From: Phenylobacterium sp. NIBR 498073
GTDB lineage: Bacteria; Pseudomonadota; Alphaproteobacteria; Caulobacterales; Caulobacteraceae
Assembly: GCF_027286305.1 (NCBI RefSeq)
Contig: NZ_CP114599.1
Coordinates: forward strand, 1,860,001-1,924,000
Reading direction: 5' to 3'
DNA length: 64,000 nt
The translations under genes were made by a program, and so were the position numbers. The notes beneath the pieces were generated by a model. The model saw nothing but the letters and a program-made list of their open reading frames with translations, was not told where the DNA came from and ran no database searches. Positions 12,399 to 21,233 of this stretch are shown here, piece by piece (position 1 is the stretch's first letter; the number at the start of each line of letters is the position of its first letter).

Positions 12399-13568
12399 CT
12401 AGGCGGCGGGTTTGCGCAGGGTGAGGAGACAGCCGAGCGCGCCCAGGCAGGCGATGATCAGCACCCACAGCGACATCTGCGGAGAGCGGTCCATCCCGAG
12501 GGCGAAGATCAACGGCGCGACGGCTCCGATCAGCCGTGAGGGCACGCTGAGCATTCCCAGCCGACGTCCATAGTTGCGGCTGCCGAACAGCACGAGCGGC
12601 AGGGTGCCGCGCACGATCGTGAAGAGGCCGTTGCCCGCGCCGTAGAGGGCGGCGAACGGCGCGGCGGCCAGCGGTCCCAGCACTAGCAGCAGCACCGCGC
12701 CGGCGGGAAACATCGACACGGCGACCCGGGCTGAAACCAGCGGATGGATGCGCCGGACCAGGAAGAACTCTCCCAGCCGGGCCGCCACCTGGGCCGGGCC
12801 GACCAACATCCCGGCGGCGATGGCGGCCGTGGCGCTCGCCCCCAGTCCGATTAGCAGGGGCGGCAGGTGCGCGGCCATAACCGAGCCGACCCCGGCCATC
12901 ACCGCCAGCGCCGTGGCCAGCAACGCCATCTTCAGCGCGGCCCCAGGCTCGGGCGTGTCCACGTCTTCCGGAGCGGCATGGGCGGCGCTCGCCGGCTGCG
13001 TCGGGCGCGGCAGGGTCCAGTGCAGGGGCAGGGCGATCAGCAGATTGGTCGCCGCCCAGAACAGGGCGGTGGCGCGCCAGCCGTAGGCGCCCTCCATCCA
13101 GGCCGACAGCGGCCAAGCGATGGTGCTGGCGAAGCCGGCGATCAGCGTCACCCCGGTGATCGAACGCCGGGCGTCCTGGCCGAACCAGCCAACCAGCCCG
13201 GCGAAGGCGATGTCGTACAGGGCCAGCGCCATGCCCGCGCCGAGCACCAGCCAGGCCAACGCCAGCTGAACGCCGTTCTGCGCCGCCGCCATGCCGATGA
13301 GGGCCAGAGTCAGCACCAGGCTGCCCAGGGCCAGCGGCCGCCGCGCGCCATGGCGATCCACCGCCCGACCGGCCGCTGGCCCGAGCAGGGCCGAGATCAG
13401 CAGGCCGCCGGAGTAAGCGCCGAACACGAAGGCCGTGGAAACGCCCAGCGAGCTCGCCTGGGCCTTGGCCAGGGTGGCGGGCAGATAGCTGGTGCAGCCG
13501 TAGCCGATCAGCTGCGTCACGCCCAAGGTCCAGACCGCGCGGCGGGGAGTGATGGCTGGCGCCTGCAT
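12399..13568 (-). CDS. MFS transporter
   Basis: This 389-residue protein shows about 12 hydrophobic segments in two halves of six, the major facilitator layout. A loop 2-3 motif of the type GxxxDRxGxRR is visible as GRAVDRHGARRPL. It resembles small MFS exporters of the CynX/YbfB-like or arabinose-efflux type, but the substrate cannot be inferred. The start ATG at 13568 has GGAGG upstream (complement of cggcctcctt). It is divergent from the GIY-YIG gene, with which it shares an AT-rich promoter region, and is followed closely by the aminopeptidase. Confidence 0.88.
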   Translation of the reverse strand: MQAPAITPRRAVWTLGVTQLIGYGCTSYLPATLAKAQASSLGVSTAFVFGAYSGGLLISALLGPAAGRAVDRHGARRPLALGSLVLTLALIGMAAAQNGVQLALAWLVLGAGMALALYDIAFAGLVGWFGQDARRSITGVTLIAGFASTIAWPLSAWMEGAYGWRATALFWAATNLLIALPLHWTLPRPTQPASAAHAAPEDVDTPEPGAALKMALLATALAVMAGVGSVMAAHLPPLLIGLGASATAAIAAGMLVGPAQVAARLGEFFLVRRIHPLVSARVAVSMFPAGAVLLLVLGPLAAAPFAALYGAGNGLFTIVRGTLPLVLFGSRNYGRRLGMLSVPSRLIGAVAPLIFALGMDRSPQMSLWVLIIACLGALGCLLTLRKPAA

Positions 13569-13621
13569 GTCCGGCCTCCTTGATCCTGACGCGTAAGGGG
13601 AGTCGGCCCGTGCGGCGGCTC

Positions 13622-13649
13622 AAATAATTTACCCGGATATAATTGACTC
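13622..13649. promoter_or_regulatory. AT-rich, imperfectly palindromic promoter/operator between divergent genes
   Basis: In GC-rich surroundings, the 23 bases 13622-13644 are strongly AT-rich. They are imperfectly symmetric around ACCCGG, with AATAATTT on one side and ATATAATT on the other, followed by a GACTC methylation site at 13645-13649. The position between two divergent genes fits a promoter with an operator. The binding protein is not known to me. Confidence 0.45.
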
Positions 13650-13678
13650 GGGCCGCTGGGTCGGGCCATTGGGTCCTT

Positions 13679-14023
13679 ATGGACAAGAGCAACCGTCGTG
13701 ACGCCGTACGCCAGTACAAGGAACGCAAGGTCCCGGTGGGGATCTTCGCGCTGCGCAGCCTGTCGACCGGCGAGACCTTCGTCGGCGCCTCGCGCAATCT
13801 CGACGGCCAGCGCAACTCCTCGCTGTTCTCGTTGCGCCTGGGCAGCCATCGCAACAAGGCCCTGCAGGGCGCCTACAACGCCGCCGGCGGCGAGGCCGGG
13901 TTCGAGTTCGTCATCCTCGAACAGTTGCAGGACGAGGAACTCGGCCCGATCGGCCGCGACACCTGGCTGAAGGAACGCGAACGCCACTGGCGCGCCGAGC
14001 TTTCCGCCCAGTCGGCGATCTAG
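13679..14023 (+). CDS. Degenerate GIY-YIG nuclease-like protein
   Basis: The 114-residue product is one small GIY-YIG-like domain. The signature is degenerate: VGIFALRSLSTGETFVGAS replaces the usual GIY-x10-YIG, with Phe in place of the catalytic-core tyrosines. The family's conserved Arg may be in NLDGQRNSSLFSLRLG, and an acidic helix WLKERERHW follows. Whether it still cuts DNA is doubtful. ATG 13679 was chosen over an upstream TTG because it gives the compact domain. A palindromic AT-rich element lies directly upstream. Confidence 0.75.
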   Translation: MDKSNRRDAVRQYKERKVPVGIFALRSLSTGETFVGASRNLDGQRNSSLFSLRLGSHRNKALQGAYNAAGGEAGFEFVILEQLQDEELGPIGRDTWLKERERHWRAELSAQSAI

Positions 14024-14226
14024 ACGCGGGACAGGCCGTGGCGCATAACGTCGCTATGCATCGCGCCTGCGCCCTCTCGAATTCGAACGGTCCCTTCGGG
14101 GCCGTGCGTCTTCGCGTGGGTTAGACTTCCCAGCGAACGTACGCCGACCCCGCCGCAGACGGCCGGGGTCGATGGCGATGCAAGCGATCTCCTGCCGAGC
14201 GGACCAACCCTCGAAAGGAACGCCTC

Positions 14227-14787
14227 ATGGATCCGACGCCCCCCTACAGCCTCCGCACCGCACGCCTGCTGCTGCGTGAGTTCACCCCGGATGATCTCGA
14301 CGACGTCCATGCCTATGCCTGCGACGACGCGACGGTCCGCTACATGGACTGGGGCCCCAACACGCTGGAGCAGACCAGGGTCTTCCTGCGCGAGGAGATC
14401 GATCGCGCGCAGGCGAGCCCGCGCACCCACATCGGCCTGGCGGTGCAGCACCTCGACAGCGGAACGGTGATCGGTTCGATCCGGCTTGGGCTCTGGCCGC
14501 ACCACAACGCCGATATCGGCTACAGCTTCGGCAGCGGCTGGTGGCGGCGGGGCTACGGCTACGAGGCCGCGCACGCCTTGGCGGCGCATGCATTCGAGGC
14601 GCTCGGCGTGCACCGGCTGTGGGCGACCTGCGACACCCGCAACACCGGCTCCTACGCCATCATGGACAAGCTCGGCATGCGCCGTGAGGGCACGATCCGC
14701 CAGAACCAGCCGTCACGCGACGGCGGTTGGCGCGACACCTATCTCTACGCCGTCCTGGCGTCGGAATGGCGCGCGCGCGCCGGCTAG
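14227..14787 (+). CDS. GNAT acetyltransferase of the RimJ/RimL type
   Basis: The opening LRTARLLLREFTPDDLDDVHAYACDD is the hallmark of RimJ/RimL-like N-acetyltransferases, which modify ribosomal-protein N termini, other proteins or small molecules. The acetyl-CoA loop is GWWRRGYGYEAAHAL and the last conserved helix is NTGSYAIMDKLGMRREG. The length of 186 fits. The acceptor is unknown. GAAAGGAAC precedes ATG 14227. It is convergent with prmA, the ribosomal protein methyltransferase gene, nine bases away. Confidence 0.88.
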   Translation: MDPTPPYSLRTARLLLREFTPDDLDDVHAYACDDATVRYMDWGPNTLEQTRVFLREEIDRAQASPRTHIGLAVQHLDSGTVIGSIRLGLWPHHNADIGYSFGSGWWRRGYGYEAAHALAAHAFEALGVHRLWATCDTRNTGSYAIMDKLGMRREGTIRQNQPSRDGGWRDTYLYAVLASEWRARAG

Positions 14788-14795
14788 GCCGGCCG

Positions 14796-15662
14796 TCAGG
14801 CCCGGCGCAGAACCAGCGTCGCCCAAGCGTCGCGATGAATGCGCCGGTGCAGGCGGAAGCCTTTGGACAGGTAGGCCGCCAGCACGCGGCGTTCCTGGGT
14901 GCGCAGCAGGCCTGAGAGGATCGCAAAGCCGCCCGGCTTCAGCGCTGTCTTGATGTCTTGCGACAGGGCCACCAGCGGCGGCGCCAGGATGTTGGCGAAC
15001 ACCAGATCGTAGGGCGCCGCCTTAGCCACCAGCTGGTGGCCAAGGCCCGAGGCGTGGACGAAGCGGGCGGTCGACTTGTTGAGCTTGGCGTTCTCGTTGG
15101 AGATCCGAACCGACGGCCCGTCGATGTCGGTGCCGACCGCAAGTTTGCTGCCGGTCAGGGCCGCGGCGATGGCCAGCACGCCGGTGCCGGCGCCGACGTC
15201 CAGCACCTTGTCGAAGCGGCGCGACTTGATCAGGTCGTTGTAGGCGATCAGGCAGCCGACAGTGGTGCCATGGTGGCCGGTGCCGAAGGCCGCGCCGGCT
15301 TCGATGCGCAGGTTCACGGCATTGGTCGGGGCGCGGCCCTTGTCATGGGCGCCGAACACGAAGAACCGGCCCGCGCGCACCGGCGGCAGGCCCGACAGCG
15401 CCATGGCCAACCAGTCGGCGTCGGCGAGCTTCTCGACCACCGTCTTCATGTCGGGGAATTCGGCCAGGGCGGCGACCAGGCCGTCGGCTTCTTCGGTCGT
15501 GGTCGGGAAGGCGTCGATCCGCCAGACGTTGCGGTCCTCGTCCTCTTCCAGGATCGAATAGGTCGCCCCTTCCAGCAGCGGATTGGCGTCGATCGCTTCG
15601 GCGGCGGCTTCGGCCACGGCGCGCGGGCCGCGGGAGATGATCTGAACGGCGTCTTGGCTCAT
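14796..15662 (-). CDS. prmA: Ribosomal protein L11 methyltransferase PrmA
   Basis: PrmA trimethylates ribosomal protein L11 using S-adenosylmethionine. The SAM-binding motif I is [17 protein letters not shown], the acidic residue ending the second strand is in [10 protein letters not shown], and the catalytic-region motif is [10 protein letters not shown]. Before motif [11 protein letters not shown] is the substrate-proximal signature specific to PrmA. The 288-residue length matches. The N-terminal ferredoxin-like recognition domain is more divergent, as usual in alphaproteobacteria. Confidence 0.93.
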   Translation of the reverse strand: MSQDAVQIISRGPRAVAEAAAEAIDANPLLEGATYSILEEDEDRNVWRIDAFPTTTEEADGLVAALAEFPDMKTVVEKLADADWLAMALSGLPPVRAGRFFVFGAHDKGRAPTNAVNLRIEAGAAFGTGHHGTTVGCLIAYNDLIKSRRFDKVLDVGAGTGVLAIAAALTGSKLAVGTDIDGPSVRISNENAKLNKSTARFVHASGLGHQLVAKAAPYDLVFANILAPPLVALSQDIKTALKPGGFAILSGLLRTQERRVLAAYLSKGFRLHRRIHRDAWATLVLRRA

Positions 15663-15769
15663 GCGCGCCGTTTAGAGGCTGGGCGCGCGAAAGGCGAGGG
15701 GGCATGGGCGGGTTTCAGTTCCGCGCCGCGCCGTGCCATCATGTCGCATCCAGTGACGAGGTTTCGCCC

Positions 15770-16168
15770 ATGAGCAAGTACAGCCCCCTCTCGGACTTTC
15801 TCGCCCAACGCGCCGAGGACGACTGGCGCGCGAGCTTCGCCGAGGTCGAGATGGTGCTGGGCGCCTCCTTGCCGAAGGCGGCCAAGCAGCCGGCTTGGTG
15901 GATCGGAACCGACAAGCCGCACCAGAAGGCCTGGCTCGACCACGGCTGGCGCGTGTCGGCGGTCGGCGAAGGCATGGTCTCGCTCAAGCGCGCCGTCGCC
16001 CACGAGGTGCAGCCGCCAGCGCTTAAGGCGGCGGCCGAGAACGCCTCGACCCAGGCGCATGTACGCCAGACGGCTGGAATCGCCGCGATCGTCGGCGGGG
16101 CGATCGCGGTCGTGGCCGGCCTGGGCGTGCTGTCGGCGAAGCTGCTGAAGGCGCGGGCGCGGAGCTAG
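15770..16168 (+). CDS. DUF7662-type protein with C-terminal membrane anchor
   Basis: The first 75 residues (SKYSPLSDFLAQR, then SFAEVEMVLGASLPKAAKQPAWW, then WRVSAV) match a small domain of unknown function, DUF7662. It usually occurs alone and is widespread in proteobacteria. After a linker, a single hydrophobic segment (GIAAIVGGAIAVVAGLGVLS) followed by Lys/Arg forms a tail anchor. The total is 132 residues. ATG 15770 was chosen because it starts exactly at the domain. It overlaps the end of the convergent hydrolase gene by four bases. Confidence 0.75.
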   Translation: MSKYSPLSDFLAQRAEDDWRASFAEVEMVLGASLPKAAKQPAWWIGTDKPHQKAWLDHGWRVSAVGEGMVSLKRAVAHEVQPPALKAAAENASTQAHVRQTAGIAAIVGGAIAVVAGLGVLSAKLLKARARS

Positions 16169-17070
16169 GCGGCTCCGACGCCGGCCTTCTGGGTCGCCCG
16201 CTCGATCAGGTCGGCGACCGGCTTCCAAAGTCCCCGGGGCAGGTTGTGGCCCATGCCGGGAATGATGTGCAGTTCGGCGCCCGGAATGGTCGCGGCGGTG
16301 TCCTCGCCGCCCTGCACCTGCACCAGCGGATCGTCGGCGCCGTGGATCACCACAGTCGGGGCCGCGATGGTCGCCAGCGCCTTGCGTCGGTCGCCGCTGG
16401 CGACAATGGCGGCCATCTGGCGCGAAACTCCGACCGGATAGAAGGCGCGCTGATAGTCGGCGAGCAGTTGCGCGCGTTGTTCGACGTCGGCGACCGGATA
16501 GCCGGGGCTGCCGATCACCTTGGCGCTGGCCATGCCGTAGTCGAGGAAGGCCTCGAGATCGGCCTTGGGGTCGGGCGCGACGCCGGTCAGGCGCTTGGAC
16601 GCCTCGGCCGTGGCCGGCGGCACGGCCGGATTGCCGGTCGTTGACATGATCGAGGTCAGGGTCAGCACCCGCTCCGGATGCTCTGCGGCGACCATCTGGG
16701 CGATCATTCCGCCCATCGAGGCGCCGACCACGTGCGCGCGCTTGATGTCCAGGGCGTCCAGCAGGCCGACTGCGTCGGCCGCCATGTCCGACACCAGGTA
16801 AGGCGCGTTGGGCTTCTCGCCCTTCATCAGCGAGGCGTAGAGTCCGGGCATGTCTGCCGGGCCGAGGTCGTCGAACCTGTGCGACAAGCCGCAGTCGCGG
16901 TTGTCATAGGCGACGACCCGATGGCCGTTCGCGGTCAGCAGCTCGATAAAGCCGACCGGCCAGCGGGTCATCTGCGCGCCCAGACCCATGATCAGCAGGA
17001 TGACGTCGCCGTCGGCCGGACCATGGTCCTCGTAATAGAGCGCAATCCCGTTGGCGGTGATCGTCGGCAT
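16165..17070 (-). CDS. Alpha/beta hydrolase
   Basis: This is a canonical alpha/beta-hydrolase fold of 301 residues. The oxyanion region is ILLIMGLGAQ, the nucleophile elbow is VGASMGGMIAQ (Ser), a candidate acid is in VVIHGADDPLV (Asp), and the catalytic His is in GMGHNLPRG. The beginning ITANGIALYYEDHG is common in esterases and C-C hydrolases of the 3-oxoadipate enol-lactonase type. The substrate cannot be told. It stands 75 bases downstream of the helicase gene's far side and is convergent with the DUF7662 gene. Confidence 0.88.
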   Translation of the reverse strand: MPTITANGIALYYEDHGPADGDVILLIMGLGAQMTRWPVGFIELLTANGHRVVAYDNRDCGLSHRFDDLGPADMPGLYASLMKGEKPNAPYLVSDMAADAVGLLDALDIKRAHVVGASMGGMIAQMVAAEHPERVLTLTSIMSTTGNPAVPPATAEASKRLTGVAPDPKADLEAFLDYGMASAKVIGSPGYPVADVEQRAQLLADYQRAFYPVGVSRQMAAIVASGDRRKALATIAAPTVVIHGADDPLVQVQGGEDTAATIPGAELHIIPGMGHNLPRGLWKPVADLIERATQKAGVGAA

Positions 17071-17144
17071 GAAGGGGCCCTCCCAGGCGCGTTGTTGGGA
17101 GCAACCTGAAGCAGGGCAGGGGCGGCGGCAAGGCCGCCCGCGCC

Positions 17145-19499
17145 TCAGGCCTTCGTTACGAAGCTGTCGATGACCTTCTTGTCGCCGGCCTTGTCGAAGG
17201 CGACCGTCAGCTTGTTGCCATCCACGGACTTTACCTGCCCATAGCCGAACTTCTGGTGGAACACCCGCTGGCCGCGCTTGAAGTCGCTGGCGGCGGAGGA
17301 TTCAGAGACCACCAGCCGGCCTTCGCCCTCGATCACCGCGCCGCGGCCGGGATGGCTGCCATGGAAGTTCCGTTCCTGGGCGCGCTTCCAGCCGGGGCTG
17401 GAATAGCCAGCGCCGAAGGTCGGACTCGCGTCCCAGCGGCTGCCGTGCTGCTGCTGCATGCCGGGCCCGCCGCCGTAGTAGCCGGTCTCGGAGCTGGCCT
17501 CGACGTTCTCCAGCGGCAGTTCGTCGACGAAGCGGCTGGGCAGCTGGCTGGTCCAGCGGCCGTAGACCTGGCGGTTTGCGACAAAGGAAATCCGCGCCTC
17601 CTCACGGGCGCGGGTAATGCCGACATAGGCTAGCCGCCGTTCCTCCTCGAGGCCCTTCTCGCCCTTCTCGTCCATGCTGCGCTGGGAGGGGAACACCCCT
17701 TCCTCCCAGCCCGGCAGGAAGACCAGCGGGAATTCCAGCCCCTTGGCCGAGTGCAGGGTCATGATCTGGACGGCGTCTGCCTGCGGGCCGCGGTCCATGT
17801 CCATCACCAGCGACACGTGTTCCAGGTAGCTCTCGAGCGTGTCGAAGGCCTGCATCGACTGGACGAGTTCCTTCAAGTTCTCCAGCCGGGTCTGGGCGGT
17901 CGGCGTCTTGTCCAGCCGCAGGGCGTCGGTGTAGCCGCTCTCCTCCAGCACCTGCTCGGTCAGGCGCGAATGGTGGATGGCCTGGGCCTGGCCGCGCCAG
18001 CGGTCGAGGTCGCGCAGGAAGTTCGACAGCGCCGTGCGTGTGCGCGCCGCCAGTTCGTCGGTCTGCACGGCCTCGCGCGCGGCCTGCATGACCGGCACGC
18101 CGTTCACCCGCGCGATCTGCAGCAGCTTCTGGACCGTGGTGTCGCCGATGCCGCGCTTGGGCACGTTGACGATCCGCTCGAAGGCCAAGTCGTCGTCCGG
18201 CGACTGGATCAGTCTGAGGTACGCGTGGGCGTCGCGGATTTCCGCCCGCTCGAAGAACCGCGGGCCGCCGACCACCGTGTAGGGGATCTGCAGCATCACG
18301 AAGCGCTCTTCGAAGGCCCGCATCTGGAACGAGGCGCGCACCAGGATGGCGATGTCGCGATAGTTGCGCGGGTCCTTTTCGGTTCCGCCCTTCTTGGCCC
18401 GCTCGATCTCCTCGGCGATCAGCCGGCTTTCGGCCTCGCCGTCCCAGACCCCGCGCACCACGACCTTTTCGCCGCCATGCTGCTCGGTCCACAGCGTCTT
18501 TCCTAGCCGGCCCTTGTTCGCCCGGATCAGCCCGGAGGCGGCCGCCAGGATGTGGCTGGTCGAGCGGTAATTGCGCTCCAGCCGGATCACCGTCGCGCCG
18601 GGGAAGTCGCGCTCGAAGCGCAGGATGTTGTCCACCTCGGCCCCGCGCCAGCCATAGATCGACTGGTCGTCGTCGCCGACGCAGCAGACGTTCTGCCGCT
18701 TCTGGGCCAGCAGCCGCAGCCACAGGTACTGGGCGACGTTGGTGTCCTGGTACTCGTCGACCAGCACGTACTTGAAGCGCTCGTGGAAGTCGGCGAGCAC
18801 GTCCGGATTGGCCATGAAGATGGTCAGGTTGTGCAGCAGCAGGTCGCCGAAGTCGCAGGCGTTCAGCACCCGCATCCGCTCCTGGTAGAGGCTGTACAGC
18901 TTCGCCCCCTTGCCGTTGGCGAACTCCATGCCTTCGCCGGCCGGCAGGCGGTCGGGCGTCCAGCCGCGGTTCTTCCAGTGGTCGATCATCCCGGCCAGCG
19001 CCTTGGGCGTCCAGCGCTTGGCGTCGACGTTCTCGGCCTCCAGCACCTGCTTGATCAGCCGCTCCTGGTCGTCTGTGTCCAGGATGGTGAAGTTCGACTT
19101 CAGGCCGACCAGTTCGGCGTTGCGGCGCAGGATCTGGGCGGCGACCGAGTGGAACGTGCCCAGCCAGCGCAGGCCTTCGGCGGACGGACCGATGATGTGG
19201 GTGATGCGCTCGCGCATCTCCTTGGCCGCCTTGTTCGTGAAGGTGACGACCAGCAGCTCCCACGGTTTGGCCCGGCCTGTGGCCAGGATGTGCGCCAGCC
19301 GCGTGGTCAGCACCCGCGTCTTGCCGGTGCCCGCGCCGGCCAGCACCAGCACCGGTCCCTCGGTCGCCTCGACTGCGGCGCGCTGTTCGGGGTTCAGGCC
19401 GTTCAGGTAGTCGGGACCGCGCACCCGAGCCAGGTCGCTGACACGGGAGACGGGCAGGGCGTCGTCGAACGGGTTGTCGAATGATTCAGGCGAGGACAT
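17145..19499 (-). CDS. uvrD: UvrD/PcrA-type ATP-dependent DNA helicase
   Basis: This is a superfamily 1A 3'-5' helicase acting in nucleotide excision and mismatch repair or in clearing protein from DNA. Motifs are complete: Q-motif LNPEQRAAVEA, Walker A GAGTGKTRVL, Walker B VDEYQDTN, motif III QSIYGWRGA, motif IV LERNYRSTSHIL, and motifs V/VI IMTLHSAKGLEFPLVFL and YVGITRAREEA. The C-terminal part ends with a Tudor-like segment (GQRVFHQKFGYGQVKSVDGNKLTVAFD), the RNA-polymerase-binding region of UvrD/PcrA. The frame is open further upstream, but ATG 19499 (MSSPESFDNPF) is the natural start, giving 784 residues. UvrD and PcrA cannot be separated here; the symbol is a choice. Confidence 0.95.
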   Translation of the reverse strand: MSSPESFDNPFDDALPVSRVSDLARVRGPDYLNGLNPEQRAAVEATEGPVLVLAGAGTGKTRVLTTRLAHILATGRAKPWELLVVTFTNKAAKEMRERITHIIGPSAEGLRWLGTFHSVAAQILRRNAELVGLKSNFTILDTDDQERLIKQVLEAENVDAKRWTPKALAGMIDHWKNRGWTPDRLPAGEGMEFANGKGAKLYSLYQERMRVLNACDFGDLLLHNLTIFMANPDVLADFHERFKYVLVDEYQDTNVAQYLWLRLLAQKRQNVCCVGDDDQSIYGWRGAEVDNILRFERDFPGATVIRLERNYRSTSHILAAASGLIRANKGRLGKTLWTEQHGGEKVVVRGVWDGEAESRLIAEEIERAKKGGTEKDPRNYRDIAILVRASFQMRAFEERFVMLQIPYTVVGGPRFFERAEIRDAHAYLRLIQSPDDDLAFERIVNVPKRGIGDTTVQKLLQIARVNGVPVMQAAREAVQTDELAARTRTALSNFLRDLDRWRGQAQAIHHSRLTEQVLEESGYTDALRLDKTPTAQTRLENLKELVQSMQAFDTLESYLEHVSLVMDMDRGPQADAVQIMTLHSAKGLEFPLVFLPGWEEGVFPSQRSMDEKGEKGLEEERRLAYVGITRAREEARISFVANRQVYGRWTSQLPSRFVDELPLENVEASSETGYYGGGPGMQQQHGSRWDASPTFGAGYSSPGWKRAQERNFHGSHPGRGAVIEGEGRLVVSESSAASDFKRGQRVFHQKFGYGQVKSVDGNKLTVAFDKAGDKKVIDSFVTKA

Positions 19500-19597
19500 T
19501 GGAACATATGTAGCACACGGCACGCGTGGCTTAAGCCCGGAACCGCTGTCGCCGCCGTTCGTTCTCCACCTCGACCATGAGAGCCAGGGAGGTGACC

Positions 19598-19813
19598 ATG
19601 GCCGATCGATCGGGCTCAAGCACGCTGATCTGGCTGGCGATCCTGATCGGGGCGCTGCTCCTGGGCGTCGGCGTCATCGGCTATGCAGTCATTAGCCGTC
19701 AGGCCGCGGCCGACCTGCCCAGATCGATCGATGTGGACATCAACGTCCCTCGGCCGCCATCCTTGCCCGACGCGCCGAGGATTCCCGACGCGCCGCTGCC
19801 GACCCCGAAATAG
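19598..19813 (+). CDS. Small single-pass membrane protein (a)
   Basis: This 71-residue protein has one hydrophobic segment (LIWLAILIGALLLGVGVIGYAV) near the N terminus and a short Pro/Asp-rich tail (VPRPPSLPDAPRIPDAPLP) that would face the periplasm. GGGAGGTGACC directly before ATG 19598 is a strong ribosome-binding site, which favours it over ATG 19577. I do not recognise a family. It is followed after three bases by a second protein of the same design, and is divergent from the helicase gene. Confidence 0.6.
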   Translation: MADRSGSSTLIWLAILIGALLLGVGVIGYAVISRQAAADLPRSIDVDINVPRPPSLPDAPRIPDAPLPTPK

Positions 19814-19816
19814 ACC

Positions 19817-20026
19817 GTGAGCGACGACGACGTGCCACCGCCCCGCCGCAAACCCATTCCGCTGTTCCTGTGGGCCGTGATCGGCTTCCTGCTGGTTCTG
19901 GGTTTCATGTTCGCCATGCGGGCGCTCAGTCCGCATGCCGAGGGCGTGAGCGCGCCGGCGCCCGACCTGGTCCTGCCCGACAGCGCCAAGCCGGCTTCGT
20001 CGCCGGACGCCCGCCCCGTCACCTAG
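19817..20026 (+). CDS. Small single-pass membrane protein (b)
   Basis: The frame starts at GTG 19817, three bases after the preceding small gene, and encodes 69 residues: a basic/Pro-rich head (PPPRRKPIP), one membrane span (LFLWAVIGFLLVLGFMFAM), and a Pro/Ala/Ser-rich tail. The design mirrors its neighbour, so the two probably form an operon and may act together at the inner membrane. The function is unknown. Its end overlaps the end of the convergent ribbon-helix-helix gene by eight bases. Confidence 0.55.
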   Translation: MSDDDVPPPRRKPIPLFLWAVIGFLLVLGFMFAMRALSPHAEGVSAPAPDLVLPDSAKPASSPDARPVT

Positions 20027-20231
20027 CCCGGGCGTAGGCGAGGGCGGCGACCCGGCAGGCCGAGGCCAGCGGCCGCTCGCCCCGGCTTTCATCGATCAGG
20101 GCGATCAGCACGGCCAGGGTGACGCGGCGCGCTGAGGCCATCTCGTCCATCACCGCCCAGAACTCCGGCTCCAGCGCCATCGAGGTCGCGTGTCCGGACA
20201 GCAGGATCGAACGTTTCTTCAAGGAAGCCAT
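20019..20231 (-). CDS. Ribbon-helix-helix domain protein
   Basis: This 70-residue protein opens with KRSILLSGHATSMALEPEFW, followed by two helices (AVMDEMASARRVTLAVLIALI, then LASACRVAALAYARA). This is the small ribbon-helix-helix family (RHH_4 type) common in alphaproteobacteria, usually found beside DUF4169 and sspB genes. It may bind DNA as a dimer, but a target has not been shown for the family as far as I know. It is divergent from coq4. Confidence 0.82.
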   Translation of the reverse strand: MASLKKRSILLSGHATSMALEPEFWAVMDEMASARRVTLAVLIALIDESRGERPLASACRVAALAYARAR

Positions 20232-20348
20232 GGGAGGAGTTGTGGCCCAGGCGCCACGTTGCAGCCAAGCATTCCTTTGTTATCTTGCAAAAAGATGACG
20301 CCTGCGTCATTTTCAATCCAAACGTTGTTCGCATTGAAGGCTCTCGCC

Positions 20349-21131
20349 ATGGCTATGACCGCCGACGCTCTCGACGCCCCCGCCTACCGCCAGGCCCCGC
20401 CCGTGAACGCGCGGCTGCCGAAGCCCAGGCTGCAATGGGGCGCGGCCCTGAAGGCGCTGCGGCGGCTGCTGAACGACAAGGAAGACACCGGCCAGGTGTT
20501 CGAGATCATGCGCGCGCTCAACGGCACCTCGACCGCCGCATGCTACCGGCGCCTGCTGACCACCACCCAAGGCGGCCGCATCGCCTATGAGGGCCAGGAG
20601 TTCGCTGATCGCCTGATGGACGACGCCTGGCTCGACTCGCTGCCCGCCGGCAGCGTCGGCGCGGCCTATCGCGAGTTCATCCGCTCCGAACAGCTGTCGG
20701 CCGAGGGCCTGGCCGAGGTCAGCCGCATTGAGGGCAGCGAGGTCGACATCCAGCATCCCTACGCCTGGATGGGGCGCCGGACCCGCGACGTGCACGACAT
20801 CTGGCACATCCTGTCGGGCTACCATCGCGACGGCCTGGGCGAGGCGTGCCTGGTCGCGTTCTCCTACGCACAGACCAAGGGCCTGGGCTGGGCGCTGATT
20901 GCACTGGGCGCGGCCTCGCGCTCGCGGGGCGCGAACTATCCGTACAACAAGGCGATCTGGCAGGGCTACAAGCGCGGCAAGGCCGCTGCCTGGCTGCTGG
21001 GCGAGGACTACGAGCGCCTGATGGCCGAGCCGTTGGACGCCGCCCGCAAGCGTCTCGGCATCACCCCGGCGACGATCTACGAATCCATCCCGGTCGAGGC
21101 CCGCGACGACGCGGTGCCGGCCCGGATGTAA
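20349..21131 (+). CDS. Coq4 family ubiquinone biosynthesis protein
   Basis: Coq4 proteins support ubiquinone assembly; a role in C1 decarboxylation/hydroxylation of the ring has been proposed. The diagnostic zinc-binding motif HDxxH is seen in RDVHDIWHILSGYHRDGLGEA. The surrounding region (ALNGTSTAACYRRLLTT, YEFI-like YREFIRSEQLSAEGLAEVS) fits the family. ATG 20349 gives 260 residues; ATG 20355 is two codons later and equally possible. The frame extends upstream, but that part is read into the divergent ribbon-helix-helix promoter. No other ubiquinone gene is adjacent. Confidence 0.85.
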   Translation: MAMTADALDAPAYRQAPPVNARLPKPRLQWGAALKALRRLLNDKEDTGQVFEIMRALNGTSTAACYRRLLTTTQGGRIAYEGQEFADRLMDDAWLDSLPAGSVGAAYREFIRSEQLSAEGLAEVSRIEGSEVDIQHPYAWMGRRTRDVHDIWHILSGYHRDGLGEACLVAFSYAQTKGLGWALIALGAASRSRGANYPYNKAIWQGYKRGKAAAWLLGEDYERLMAEPLDAARKRLGITPATIYESIPVEARDDAVPARM

Positions 21132-21192
21132 CTGGTCCAGCGCGCCTATCCGGGGGGACGGCGCGCCGGCGGCGCTGGGGACAGCGCCGGGC

Positions 21193-21222
21193 GGGTGGGG
21201 GAGTGTCGAGCCTCTCCCACCC
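21193..21222. terminator. Putative hairpin terminator between convergent coq4 and DUF4169 genes
   Basis: Arms 21193-21203 and 21212-21222 (GGGTGGG-G-GAG against CTCTCCCACCC) pair with one bulged base around an 8-base loop. A second hairpin GGCGCTG/CAGCGCC lies just upstream. There is no U-tract on either side, so termination is plausible but not certain. It lies between two convergent stop codons. Confidence 0.4.
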
Positions 21223-21233
21223 ACGCCCTTGGC

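Noticed and set aside
14146..14170. GACCCCG/CGGGGTC hairpin before the RimJ-type acetyltransferase gene
   Set aside because: It has a 7-base stem with an 11-base loop and no T-run; such stems are frequent by chance at this GC content, and no known riboswitch fits.
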